This document shows positions 51,230-60,741 of a stretch of DNA of 64,000 nucleotides, piece by piece. The stretch comes from GAS188 sp044445965 (GTDB lineage Bacteria; Pseudomonadota; Alphaproteobacteria; Rhizobiales; Beijerinckiaceae). Position 1 is the first letter of the stretch, and every line of letters begins with the position of its first letter. The stretch spans positions 1-64,000 of the forward strand of contig JBIOEJ010000007.1 of the NCBI GenBank assembly GCA_044445965.1. The letters run 5' to 3'. The notes under the pieces are model-generated. The model saw nothing but the letters and a program-made list of their open reading frames with translations. It was not told the origin of the DNA and searched no databases. A program made the position numbers and the translations under genes.

Positions 51230-53742
51230 CAGAGGCTCGCCATCGCGGGGCGCCGAGGCAACGCGCCGCCGGAAAAGCCCCTCGAGCCGTCGATGAGCGT
51301 GACCCGGGCAAAAGCGGGGGAGACCGTCTCGCTCTCCCCGGCCGGTCCGACGGCTAGCGTCGCGCCGACCGCAAGGTCGGGACCGAGCGCCGGTCCGCGC
51401 GTTCCGGTCTGCGTATCGATGATCAGCACATCGGCCAGCGCCCTGGGGCCCGCGAAGCTCGGCATGCGGGTGCCGGTCCGCCTGTCGGAGCGTCCGAGCG
51501 CCAGCGAAGCCAGGAAGACCCCCGAGCGCCACGAGCCGTCGAGCGCGAAAACGGGCCGCATCGCATCGGCCAGGCGTACGGTGCCTTCGGAGGCTGGCGT
51601 GCCCATTGCCTGAGTGAGGCTGGCGTTGCGCCGGTCGGCATCGAGGATCAGCACGCGCGAGCCGTTATCGGCAAAGGCGCGCGCCAGGTTGATCGCAAGG
51701 GTCGATTTCCCGCAGCCTCGCGCTTCGGAGGTGATCGCCACCACCAATGGGGAGGGCGCGCTCCGGCCGCTGAGCGCCCGGCGCAGCTCCCGCATGATCC
51801 GTGAGAAGGCGGAGCTCGGATGCAGCTCGACCTCGCGCGAATGCGGCAGCAGCATTTCGGGATTGTCGCGCGCGACGCGCAATTTCGCCGCGAGCGAGGC
51901 TTCGGCTTCCGCCGAGCTCGGCAATGCCGGGATATCGAAGCGAGCGGGAGACGCCGTGCCGGCGCCGAGCGCTCCCCACGCCGCTGCCGAGACGGGCGCC
52001 TCGGGCCCTCTCGCGCCGGTCGCACCGGTGCGGGCCGCGGCGTCCTCGCGGTCTGCCGCCGGCGAGGGCACGACATGCCTCAAGATCAGACGCGCGCCGG
52101 CCGCGGCGTCATTTTCCAGCGCTGCGGATTGGGTCACGGCCGGCGCCGGAGCCTGCGGCTGCTCGGCCGGCGAAGCTGGGTCGTGCGCACCCGCCTCGAG
52201 CAAACCCGCATCCTGGGCTCTCGGCGAGCGCCCCGACGATCCCCTGCTGCCGGCTCCGACGCCCGAGCGCGGCGCCCTATCGTCTGCGTCTCTTGCCCCC
52301 GATGTGGAATCATGCGGCCTCGGCGATACCGGTCTGCCCGCCGCCGGCGCTGCCGAAAGCAATGCGAGCCCAAGGCCGAGCCCAAGGCCGAGCGCGAGCG
52401 CGATCGATAATACGACGAGCCGCCTCGGGCTCTCTGGCCGTGTCGGGACTTGGGCCGCCGATATGGTCCGCGCGGTCGGGGTGTCGAGCGCATCCGAGGC
52501 GGCGAAGCCGCTCGCCTTGAGGAAGCGGTCGTAGATGGCGTGGCTGACTTCGACATCGCGCTGCAGCTCGCGCATCTGCACCATGGCCTCGTTGGTGTCC
52601 GAGCTCTTGGCGCGAAGCTCGCCGACGCGTTTTTGCAGCGCCGCCTCGTTGGCGGCCGCGATGTCGTAATCGTTGCGCGCCGCCTCGGCGACGCGCCGCA
52701 ACTCGACTTGCAGCAGCGCCCGAGCTTCGCGAAGCTGGTTCTCGGATTCGAGATAAGCCGGGTGACGCGGCCCGAGAGTGGTGCGCAGATTGGCCAGCTG
52801 GCGGGTGATATCAGCGATTTGCGTCTTGATGCGCTCGATCGCCACCGAGCGCAATGCGTCGGGCAAGGCGGCCGGGTCTCGTCCCGCCGCCATGCCGGCG
52901 CGAATCTGGTCGAGCCGCGCCTTGGCTTCGACCGTCCTGAGATGCGCCTGGGAGAGGTCGTGCTCGGCATCCGCGAGCTGTTGGGTGGTGAGCGGCCTGC
53001 CCTCATTGTCGAAGATGCCGTGCTGCTTCTTGTATTGCTCGACCCGCGTTTCCGCGGCTTCGATGCGCGCCTTCAGATCGGCGAGCCTCGCTTTGATCTC
53101 ATTGGATTGCTGGCGAGCGATCGCGACGCGCGCCGCGTTATCCTCCTCGATGAAAGCTTGCGCCAGCGCATCGGTCAGACGCGCGCTCTTGCGTGCCTCG
53201 CGCGCATAGACGCCGATATCGATCACGAAGCTTCGCTCGGAGCGCCGTGTGTAGACGTGATCGCGCAGTGTGGCGATGGCGGCCGTCACCGGGTCGTCGC
53301 TCGAAGGCCGGGCCAGCCGGAGCCGCTCGAGGATGAACGCCATGATGCCCTTCGGACGCTGGCCGAATTCGATGTCGGATATCAATTTTTCATGATCGAC
53401 CACGCGTCTCAGCACATTGTCCGAGACGACCAGCTTCAATTGGTTTTCGACCGAGCTGGGATCGGGTGGGCTGCGCGCAATTCCAGTATCGGCCGTCAAG
53501 CTGACATTGGCGTTCGGATCGATCAGGAGCGTGGCTATTCCGAGGTACTCCGCGGGCACGACGAGAAGATATCCGGCTGCGAGGAGAAGCGAAGCGGCGA
53601 CGCAAGTTGCGATGACGCGCCAGCGCCGCGCCAGATGCGCGACGAGCTCGCGCACCTCCATGGTCCCAGCTTCCACCGGCGTCGACGACGCGTCAGCCGC
53701 CTGGGCGGCGTCCGTTGGCCGGGGAGGGAAAGGGATCGACAT
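51229..53742 (-). CDS. Wzz/GumC-type chain-length protein fused to a degenerate BY-kinase-like domain
   Basis: An 837-residue protein. The N-terminal Wzz domain has a membrane helix at about 42–62, a long periplasmic coiled coil (about 190–400) and a second helix near 445–465 after PTRPESPRRLV. An Ala/Arg-rich linker of about 160 residues follows, then a P-loop domain with Walker A SEARGCGKST at about 672–681 and a Walker A'-like ILDADRR near 699. Walker B reads VLIIDTQ where kinases have DTPP, and no C-terminal tyrosine cluster is present. It controls polymer length; kinase activity is doubtful. Confidence 0.88.
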   Translation of the reverse strand: MSIPFPPRPTDAAQAADASSTPVEAGTMEVRELVAHLARRWRVIATCVAASLLLAAGYLLVVPAEYLGIATLLIDPNANVSLTADTGIARSPPDPSSVENQLKLVVSDNVLRRVVDHEKLISDIEFGQRPKGIMAFILERLRLARPSSDDPVTAAIATLRDHVYTRRSERSFVIDIGVYAREARKSARLTDALAQAFIEEDNAARVAIARQQSNEIKARLADLKARIEAAETRVEQYKKQHGIFDNEGRPLTTQQLADAEHDLSQAHLRTVEAKARLDQIRAGMAAGRDPAALPDALRSVAIERIKTQIADITRQLANLRTTLGPRHPAYLESENQLREARALLQVELRRVAEAARNDYDIAAANEAALQKRVGELRAKSSDTNEAMVQMRELQRDVEVSHAIYDRFLKASGFAASDALDTPTARTISAAQVPTRPESPRRLVVLSIALALGLGLGLGLALLSAAPAAGRPVSPRPHDSTSGARDADDRAPRSGVGAGSRGSSGRSPRAQDAGLLEAGAHDPASPAEQPQAPAPAVTQSAALENDAAAGARLILRHVVPSPAADREDAAARTGATGARGPEAPVSAAAWGALGAGTASPARFDIPALPSSAEAEASLAAKLRVARDNPEMLLPHSREVELHPSSAFSRIMRELRRALSGRSAPSPLVVAITSEARGCGKSTLAINLARAFADNGSRVLILDADRRNASLTQAMGTPASEGTVRLADAMRPVFALDGSWRSGVFLASLALGRSDRRTGTRMPSFAGPRALADVLIIDTQTGTRGPALGPDLAVGATLAVGPAGESETVSPAFARVTLIDGSRGFSGGALPRRPAMASL

Positions 53743-54095
53743 GCGTATGGGCCAGCTTCACCTTGATCCGCGTGCGGCTCCCCCCCGCCTGCGACCGTCC
53801 GGTGCGGTGGGATCGCCACGGCACGGTGGTTGCGCTCGAGAGGCTCGCCGCAAGCGAAGACCGGCGGCGCCAGCCTTCGCCATGGCCCCTATCCTGGCAG
53901 GCAGGAGTTGAATAATCGTTCACGGCTGGTTAAGCACAATTGAGGCTTTTTCAGCGTTTCCTGCGCCTTGAGGGCCTGCTGAGCGCTGCTCCTGTTGCCT
54001 GAGAGTCATCGACATCGACTCTGGCGCGTCCCTTGCCACCAACCAGTCAAGCCGGCTCGGAAAGGCTGATTCCGTGCGAAGCCGGAACGTTGAGT
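53743..54095. other. Divergent region between the Wzz-fusion and WcaJ-like genes
   Basis: About 350 bases holding the promoters of the two divergent polysaccharide operons. The central part (about 53910–53960) is relatively AT-rich and includes TTGAATAATCG and GGTTAAGCACAATTGAGG. I could not fix a convincing −35/−10 pair or operator. No gene is recognised, though open frame of the WcaJ-like gene extends back to 54033. Confidence 0.45.
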
Positions 54096-55649
54096 GTGTC
54101 GAATTGGGTCGTATGTAACGTGTTTTTTGATCGCCGCGTATTTGATGGTCCTGAGACGGCGTCGTCCTCGACCCGCGCGCGTCAGGGTAGAACGCCCATC
54201 TGGCGTTCGATCGGCTTAGCGACCTTCCTTCCCCATTCTCAGGCCGGGCTGTTGCGCTCGCTGTTGTCGCTCGGCGCCTGTCTTACCGAAATTGGTGCGA
54301 TTCTTTCGACCTCGGTCCTGGTCGGGATCGCCTACCACCTCGTCTTCTACAGCGATCCGGGCCCGATCGGCAATTTCACCGAGGCCGGCCTCGTCATCGC
54401 GATGCTGTTCGCCGTACCGAACGCGTCGAGATCCGCTTACTCGATCGAAAGCCTGCTTTCCTTTCGGGGCGATCTGCGGCGCACGTTCACGCTCTGGAAC
54501 GCCGCCTTCCTTGCCGCCCTGGGTCTCGGCTTCATCGTCAAGGTGAGCGCCGATTTCTCTCGCGGCGCGGTGCTGCTCTTCTACGTCGCCGGATTCGTCT
54601 CGATCGTGCTCGTCCGCATCCTGCTCAAGGGCGTGGCGCAAGAGATCGTCGACAAGGGCTTCGCCGCATTGCGGCAAGTCTTCTTGGTCGGTCGCGAGGC
54701 CGATGTCGAAGAGTTTCGCGGCCGTTGCGACAAGATCAGGTCCGGATTGCGCATTGTCGGGGCCTCGCTCTTGCGCGACAACGCCTTGAACAGCGAGCAT
54801 TCGCGGCGCGAAGAGGAGCTCGCCGAGGACATCAGGCTTGCGGTCAGCGTGGCGCGTTTCAAGCGGCCGGAAGATGTCTTCATCATGCTGCCATGGTCGG
54901 ACAGGGAAACGATCGAGCGTTGCGTCGACGCATTCCTCACCGTGCCCGCCTCGATCCACCTCGATCCGGAGAGGATCCTCAGCCGCTTCGAGAATCTAAA
55001 GGTATCGCGCCTGGGCCCCGTCATGGGGCTCAATCTCGTGCGCGAGCCGCTGACGGTCCTGGAGGTGCTGCTGAAGCGCCTTTTCGACCTCGTCGTCTCG
55101 GCGGTGGCGCTGGTGCTTCTCGCGCCTCTCTTCCTCTCGGTCGCGATCCTGATCAAGCTCGACAGCAAAGGTCCGGTGTTCTTCGTGCAGCGCCGCTACG
55201 GCTTCAATCAGGAGCCTTTTCCGATCTTCAAATTCCGCAGCATGACGGTCAGCGCTTCGCTCGACGAGTTCCTGCAAGCGACCAAGGACGATAGCCGCGT
55301 CACCGCCATCGGGCGCCGTCTGCGGCGCTGGAACATCGACGAATTGCCGCAGCTCCTGAACGTGTTCCTGGGCGCGATGTCGCTCGTCGGGCCGCGTCCG
55401 CACGCCTTGCCGCACGACCGGGCCTTCGAGGATCGCGTCGCCCTTTATGCCAGGCGTCACAACGTCAAGCCCGGCATCACCGGCTGGGCGCAAGTCAATG
55501 GCTTTCGGGGAGAGACCGCGACCGAGGAGCTGATGCGCATGCGTGTCGAGTACGACCTCTACTATATCGACAACTGGTCCTTCTGGTTCGATCTGAAGAT
55601 CATCCTGATGACCGTGTTCTCCCATAAGGCTTATCGCAACGCCCATTGA
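54096..55649 (+). CDS. Undecaprenyl-phosphate sugar phosphotransferase (WcaJ-like)
   Basis: A 517-residue polyisoprenyl-phosphate hexose-1-phosphate transferase that starts repeat-unit assembly. It has four or five membrane helices in the first half, a CoA-binding-like domain (LRQVFLVGREADVEEF) and the C-terminal bacterial sugar transferase domain: KRLFDLVVSAVALVLLAPLFLSVAILIKLDSKGPVFFVQRR, KFRSM, RLRRWNIDELPQLLNVFLGAMSLVGPRP and KPGITGWAQVNGFRG. The sugar is unknown. The start is uncertain; GTG 54096 has GGAA upstream, and TTG 54090 or TTG 54033 are alternatives. Confidence 0.9.
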   Translation: MSNWVVCNVFFDRRVFDGPETASSSTRARQGRTPIWRSIGLATFLPHSQAGLLRSLLSLGACLTEIGAILSTSVLVGIAYHLVFYSDPGPIGNFTEAGLVIAMLFAVPNASRSAYSIESLLSFRGDLRRTFTLWNAAFLAALGLGFIVKVSADFSRGAVLLFYVAGFVSIVLVRILLKGVAQEIVDKGFAALRQVFLVGREADVEEFRGRCDKIRSGLRIVGASLLRDNALNSEHSRREEELAEDIRLAVSVARFKRPEDVFIMLPWSDRETIERCVDAFLTVPASIHLDPERILSRFENLKVSRLGPVMGLNLVREPLTVLEVLLKRLFDLVVSAVALVLLAPLFLSVAILIKLDSKGPVFFVQRRYGFNQEPFPIFKFRSMTVSASLDEFLQATKDDSRVTAIGRRLRRWNIDELPQLLNVFLGAMSLVGPRPHALPHDRAFEDRVALYARRHNVKPGITGWAQVNGFRGETATEELMRMRVEYDLYYIDNWSFWFDLKIILMTVFSHKAYRNAH

Positions 55650-55660
55650 GACGTGTCCTT

Positions 55661-56839
55661 ATGTCGAGGCCTGCCGGGGTAGAGTACGAAGTTCAGGGCG
55701 GCGACTATTCGGTCGCGATCGCACGCGGCCATGATGAGGCAGGGGCGGTGCTGCGCTCCGCGGCCCTCCTCGGGACGGCCTCCGCGTTCCAGCATCGAAT
55801 ATGGCTCACGACCTGGTTCGCAACCGCTGGGCGCCATCCTTCGGTGCGGCCGCTGGTGGCGAGCATTCGCGATGGCGCGCGCGACCAGCTCGCCATGCTG
55901 CTGCCGCTCGTCGAGCTGCGCGAAAAAGGGCGCATCATCATCGAGTTCGCCGACCTCGGCGTGACCGACTACAATGCGCCGCTGCTCGGGCCGGCCGCGC
56001 CGCACACCGCCTCGGGGGCGAAGAGGCTGTGGAGCGCGCTGATGCGCGAATTGCCGGCGGCGGACGCGATCAGGCTGACCAAGATGCCGGGCAAGATCGG
56101 GACGAGGCCCAATCCGCTGACGCTTCTCGCCTCGAGCCGGGAATCGCAGTTGCACGGCAATGTCGTCTCGGTCGCCTCGTATGACAGCTTCGAGCGCGAA
56201 CGCGGGCGCCCCTACCGCAAGGAGCTGGAACGCTGCTGGCGCGTGTTCGAGCGTCTGGGCGGCACGGAGTTCCGCCAGGTCGGCGATGTCGAGGGTGCGC
56301 TCGGCTTCCTGCGCGGCATCGAGGAGCAGCAACGGCGGCGCATCGGAGCTCTCGGCTTGCCCTATATTCTCGACGCCCCGCATATCGCGAGTTTCTATCG
56401 CAAGCTCGTGACCGACGGACTGGGCTGCGGCTACGTGGCGATGACCGTCCTGCTCGCCGGCGAAGAGGTCGTCGCCGCGCTGCTCGGGCTGCGCCACGGC
56501 GACGTCTTCTCGGTCCTGCGCATCAGCAATGCCGGGGAGGCGTGGAAATCCTGCTCGCCGGGTCGTCTGGTGATCGCACGCACCATGGAGCATCTCTGCG
56601 AAGAAGGCTGCACCTCGTTCGACTTCACCACCGGCGACTACGAGTTCAAGCGCCGGCTGGGCGTCGAGCTCGGCCCGTTATTCGAGCTGACGGAGGCGAA
56701 ATCGTTATGGGGGGTGCCGATGGCCGCCAAGGCCGCCGTCAAAGAGCGCTTATTCCGTTATCCGGACCTTGCGAGCAGGCTGCGCCGGCTGCTGCAGCGC
56801 GACGCCACGGGGCCGCGCCTGACCATGGCGCGGAGCTGA
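55661..56839 (+). CDS. CelD/BcsL-type GNAT acetyltransferase
   Basis: A 392-residue protein with the tandem-GNAT fold of the CelD/BcsL (FemAB-like) family found in EPS and cellulose clusters. Indicative sequence: FQHRIWLTTWFATAG, LLPLVELREKGRIIIEFADLGVTDYNAPLL, GALGFLRGIEEQQRRRIGALG and CEEGCTSFDFTTGDYEFKRRLG. It probably acylates a sugar of the exopolysaccharide. ATG 55661 is used; TTG 55646 overlaps the upstream stop. It lies 11 bases after the WcaJ-like gene, in one operon. Confidence 0.85.
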   Translation: MSRPAGVEYEVQGGDYSVAIARGHDEAGAVLRSAALLGTASAFQHRIWLTTWFATAGRHPSVRPLVASIRDGARDQLAMLLPLVELREKGRIIIEFADLGVTDYNAPLLGPAAPHTASGAKRLWSALMRELPAADAIRLTKMPGKIGTRPNPLTLLASSRESQLHGNVVSVASYDSFERERGRPYRKELERCWRVFERLGGTEFRQVGDVEGALGFLRGIEEQQRRRIGALGLPYILDAPHIASFYRKLVTDGLGCGYVAMTVLLAGEEVVAALLGLRHGDVFSVLRISNAGEAWKSCSPGRLVIARTMEHLCEEGCTSFDFTTGDYEFKRRLGVELGPLFELTEAKSLWGVPMAAKAAVKERLFRYPDLASRLRRLLQRDATGPRLTMARS

Positions 56840-56961
56840 GCGGCCGCCCGCCTCGAGAGCGACAAGTAGCGCAGGCGGGTCGAACTCGCCGCTGACGACA
56901 TGGAACTGGATAATTGGCATTATCATCTAGGAGAATCCCGTTCGCTGAGGCGCGATAGCAC

Positions 56962-59043
56962 ATGGCCGCAACCGTACGTCTGGGTGTCGATATAGGCGGC
57001 ACCTTCACCGATATCGCGCTCGACGTGGGCGGAACGCTTTGGACCGTCAAGGTGCCGACCACCCGCGAGGCCCCCGAGCGAGCCGTTCTCGACGGCGTCG
57101 CAAGCGCCTTGGACAAGGCCGGAGTGGCGCTATCCGATGTCAGCCTTCTGGTCCACGGCACGACGCTCGCCGCCAACGCGCTCATCGAAAGAAAGGGTGC
57201 GCGGACCGCCTTTCTCACGACTGAGGGCTTCCGCGATATCCTCGAGATGGGCAATGAGGGACGCTTTGACCAATATGATATTCGCGCGGTCAAGCCGGCG
57301 CCGCTAGTGCCCCGCGAATGGCGCTTCACGGTCAAGGAGCGCTTGCGGGCGGACGGTATCGTCGAGCATGCGCTCGACGAGGATGCGGTTCGCGCGGTTG
57401 CCGCAGGCCTATCGCGCGAGGGTATCGAAGCGGTCGCCATCGGCTTCCTGCACGCTTATCTCGACGGCTCGCATGAAAGACGGGCGGCCGAGATCCTTCG
57501 CGGCGAGCTTCCCCATCTCGCGATCTCCACGAGCCACGAGGTGTCGCCGCAGATGCGCGAATATGAGCGCTTCTCGACCGCCTGCGCCAACGCCTATATC
57601 CAGCCGATCGTGAGCCGCTACCTCGTCGATCTCGAGAACAGTCTCGAGGCGAGAGGCTTGCGCGTGCCGATGATGATGATCTTGTCGAGCGGCGGGCTGT
57701 CGACGCTCGAGACGGCGGCGCGCTTCCCGATACGCCTGCTGGAGTCCGGCCCCGCCGGGGGCGCGATCTTCGCATCCACCATCGCCCGCGAGCTCGGATG
57801 CGCGAAGGTGCTGTCCTTCGATCTCGGCGGCACGACCGCGAAGTTCTGCTTGGTCGAGGGCGGCCGCGCCAGGACGGCCATGGACTGCGAGGTTGGCCGA
57901 ACCTACCGCTTCAAGCGCGGCAGCGGCTTGCCGGTGCGCATTCCCGTCGTCGACCTCGTCGAGATCGGCGCGGGCGGCGGATCGATCGCGCGCCTCGATT
58001 CGGTCGGGCGGATCACGGTCGGACCGGACAGCGCGGGATCGCAACCGGGGCCGGCCTGCTACGCCCGCGGTGGCACTGCGCCGACCGTGACGGATTGCGA
58101 CCTCATCCTCGGAAAGCTCGATCCCGATCGGTTCGCCGGAGGGACGATGCCCCTCGATCCCGCCGCGGCGGCGCGGGCGCTCGATGGTCACGTCGCCGTT
58201 GCGGCGGGCCTGTCGATCGAAGCAGCGGCCTATGCGGTCTCCGAGATCGTCGCCGCGACCATGGCCTCGGCCGCGAGAGTGCACGCCACGGAATGCGGTG
58301 CCGAGATAACCGACCGAACCATGATCGCCTTCGGGGGGGCGGCGCCGCTGCACGCGGCGCGCTTCGCCGAGCGCCTCGGCATCGACAGGATCGTCGTCCC
58401 GATCGGCGCGGGGGTCGGTTCCGCCATCGGCTTTCTGCAGGCGCCGATCGCCTATGAGATCGCGAGGACGGTCAATGTCCTCTTGGGAGAGGAGAGTTTC
58501 GCGACGCTTCTACGCGTCGTGCGGGAAGCGGAGATAGAAGCCACGGCTGTGGTCAGGCAGGCCTTGCCGCCGTCGACGCCGCTGTCCTACCGGCGCTCCG
58601 CATATATGCGCTATCGCGGCCAAGGACATGAGATCGAGGTGCTCGTTCCGGAGGGGGAGGGCGGCTGGGCCTCTCTCCGCCGAACCTATGACGACACTTA
58701 TGCGCGGGTCTACGGACGCGTCATTCCGGAAGCTCCCGTGGAGGTGACGTCGATTTCGATCACGGTCTCGGGCCCCGAACCGGCGATCGAGGCTGTCGCA
58801 ATCGAACCGAGGTCGAGCCCGGCGGTCGCGCAAGGAGCCCGGCGCGTCCATGATGGGCTCGCGCAGTCCTGGGGCGCGTGGCAGCTCCATGACAGGGCTT
58901 CGCTCGAACCGGGATCGAGCGCCGCGGGACCCGCGATCATCGTCGAGCCGGACACCGCGACCGTCGTGCCGGCCAATTTCCGTTTCCGCGTCGACGGCCG
59001 AAAATACCTGATCCTCGAGCGCGAAAGGCATGAGCATGACTGA
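56962..59043 (+). CDS. hyuA: Hydantoinase/oxoprolinase family protein, HyuA type
   Basis: A 693-residue ATP-dependent amidohydrolase subunit related to N-methylhydantoinase A and 5-oxoprolinase. The phosphate motif GVDIGGTFTDIALDVGG opens the ASKHA-like fold; ESGPAGGAIFASTIAREL, SFDLGGTTAKF and AFGGAAPLHAARFAERLG are further conserved parts. Its HyuB partner overlaps by eight bases. The natural substrate (hydantoin, oxoproline or acetophenone-type carboxylation) cannot be told. The following ABC transporter is on the opposite strand. Confidence 0.93.
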   Translation: MAATVRLGVDIGGTFTDIALDVGGTLWTVKVPTTREAPERAVLDGVASALDKAGVALSDVSLLVHGTTLAANALIERKGARTAFLTTEGFRDILEMGNEGRFDQYDIRAVKPAPLVPREWRFTVKERLRADGIVEHALDEDAVRAVAAGLSREGIEAVAIGFLHAYLDGSHERRAAEILRGELPHLAISTSHEVSPQMREYERFSTACANAYIQPIVSRYLVDLENSLEARGLRVPMMMILSSGGLSTLETAARFPIRLLESGPAGGAIFASTIARELGCAKVLSFDLGGTTAKFCLVEGGRARTAMDCEVGRTYRFKRGSGLPVRIPVVDLVEIGAGGGSIARLDSVGRITVGPDSAGSQPGPACYARGGTAPTVTDCDLILGKLDPDRFAGGTMPLDPAAAARALDGHVAVAAGLSIEAAAYAVSEIVAATMASAARVHATECGAEITDRTMIAFGGAAPLHAARFAERLGIDRIVVPIGAGVGSAIGFLQAPIAYEIARTVNVLLGEESFATLLRVVREAEIEATAVVRQALPPSTPLSYRRSAYMRYRGQGHEIEVLVPEGEGGWASLRRTYDDTYARVYGRVIPEAPVEVTSISITVSGPEPAIEAVAIEPRSSPAVAQGARRVHDGLAQSWGAWQLHDRASLEPGSSAAGPAIIVEPDTATVVPANFRFRVDGRKYLILERERHEHD

Positions 59044-60682
59044 CCAGGGGCAGCTCCATCGCATTCGCACGGATTTCATCTGGCAGCGTCTCATCGCCCT
59101 CCTCGAGGACCAGGCGCATACGCTGATCCGAACCGCTTTCTCGACGACGACGCGAGAGGCGGGCGACTTGTCGGCCGGCTTCTTCGACCGGCGCTCGCGC
59201 ATGGTGGCGCAGGCGATTACCGGCACGCCCGGCCATGTGAATTCGATGGCGCTCGCGGTCGTTCATTTTCTCGATCGCTTTCCGATCGACGAGCTGCGCC
59301 CGGGCGACGTGCTGCTCAGCAACGATCCCTGGTTGTGCTCGGGGCATCTGCACGATTTCACTGTCGTCACCCCCGTCTTCCATCACGGCCGCGCCATCGG
59401 CTCGGTCGCCAATACGGTTCACGTCGTCGACATCGGCGGTCTCGGCTTCGGGCCGGACGGGCGCGATGTGTTCGAAGAGGGCATCTGCATCCCGCCTTGC
59501 CTCGTCGTGCGCGCCGGCGAGATGGATAAGACGATGATCGGCTTGATCAGGGCCAATGTGCGCGAGCCCGATCAGGTCGTCGGCGACCTCTATTCCTCCA
59601 TCGCCGGAAACGAGGTCGCGGCGCGGCAGCTCACGGCGCTTCTCGATGAGTTCGGCCTCGATGATTTCGAGGAGGTGGCCGATTCCATCATCGACCGGAC
59701 ACGCGCGGTGGTGGAGGAGCGGATCGGCGCTCTGCCGGACGGCTCCTACGAAAATAGCTTGCGCATGGACGGCTATGACCGCGAGGTCGAGCTTCGCCTG
59801 CGACTGCGGCTGCGGGGCAAAGAGCTCGAGCTCGATTTCGCGGGAAGCTCGCCTGCCTCCGGCCGAGGCATCAATGTCGTCCTCAACTACACGACGGCTT
59901 ACGCCGTTTTCGGCGTCAACTGCGTCTTGAGTCCCGACATCCCCTGCAATCACGGCAGCCTGACGCCCGTGAAGGTGCTGGCGCCGCCCGGCTGCATTCT
60001 CAACGCCCAGCGTCCCTCGCCCGTCTCCGCGCGGCACATGATCGGGCATATGCTGCCCGATCTGGTGCTTGGCGCTCTTCACCAGGTCATGCCTTCGCAA
60101 GTTCCCGCCGAAGGTGCGGGCCTGATCTGGAATCCGAGCATCCGCGGCGCCTCCCATGACGGACCCGCTTTCGCGACGGTCACCTTCAATGCGGGCGGCG
60201 GGGGCGCCCATCGCGATCGCGACGGTTGGAACACGACGGCCTTCCCTTCCGGCGTGAAGTCGATGCCGATCGAAGCCGTGGAGGGGACAGTCCCCGTGCT
60301 GTTCCTGCGCAAGGAGCTGCGCCCGGACTCGGGTGGCCCCGGGGCCTTCCGTGGCGGGCTCGGTCAAACCATCGAGTTCAAGTCGAGGGATGGCCGAGCC
60401 CTCCTCATCAACGCGATGTTCGACCGCGTGACCCATGGCGCGAGCGGTCGTGAAGGCGGGGGCGAGGGAGCGACCGGCGATGTGCGCTTGCGGTCCGCCG
60501 GGGCCATCGCGCCGAAAGGCCTGCAAGAGATACCGGCCGATGACAGTATCATTCTCGCGCTTCCGGGCGGCGGCGGCTTCGGCGATCCGAGCGAACGCAG
60601 CCGGGAGCGCGTTCACGCCGATCTTCGCGGCGGCTACGTCTCGCCCGAGATGGCGCGATCGATTTACAAGCTCCAAGGCTGA
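59036..60682 (+). CDS. hyuB: Hydantoinase/oxoprolinase family protein, HyuB type
   Basis: A 548-residue HyuB partner subunit. Diagnostic sequence: IRTAFSTTTREAGDLSAGFFDRRSRMVAQAITGTPGHVNSM, DVLLSNDPWLCSGHLHDFTVVTPVF, and PGGGGFGDPSERSRERVHADLRGGYVSPE. ATG 59036 overlaps the hyuA stop and has AAGG eight bases upstream; ATG 59030 would add two residues. The pair probably forms one complex. Confidence 0.93.
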   Translation: MTDQGQLHRIRTDFIWQRLIALLEDQAHTLIRTAFSTTTREAGDLSAGFFDRRSRMVAQAITGTPGHVNSMALAVVHFLDRFPIDELRPGDVLLSNDPWLCSGHLHDFTVVTPVFHHGRAIGSVANTVHVVDIGGLGFGPDGRDVFEEGICIPPCLVVRAGEMDKTMIGLIRANVREPDQVVGDLYSSIAGNEVAARQLTALLDEFGLDDFEEVADSIIDRTRAVVEERIGALPDGSYENSLRMDGYDREVELRLRLRLRGKELELDFAGSSPASGRGINVVLNYTTAYAVFGVNCVLSPDIPCNHGSLTPVKVLAPPGCILNAQRPSPVSARHMIGHMLPDLVLGALHQVMPSQVPAEGAGLIWNPSIRGASHDGPAFATVTFNAGGGGAHRDRDGWNTTAFPSGVKSMPIEAVEGTVPVLFLRKELRPDSGGPGAFRGGLGQTIEFKSRDGRALLINAMFDRVTHGASGREGGGEGATGDVRLRSAGAIAPKGLQEIPADDSIILALPGGGGFGDPSERSRERVHADLRGGYVSPEMARSIYKLQG

Positions 60683-60741
60683 CGCATCGCCGCGCCATTG
60701 TCGGCGCCGTATTCGGGGACCGGTGCCACCGAAAACGCCTT

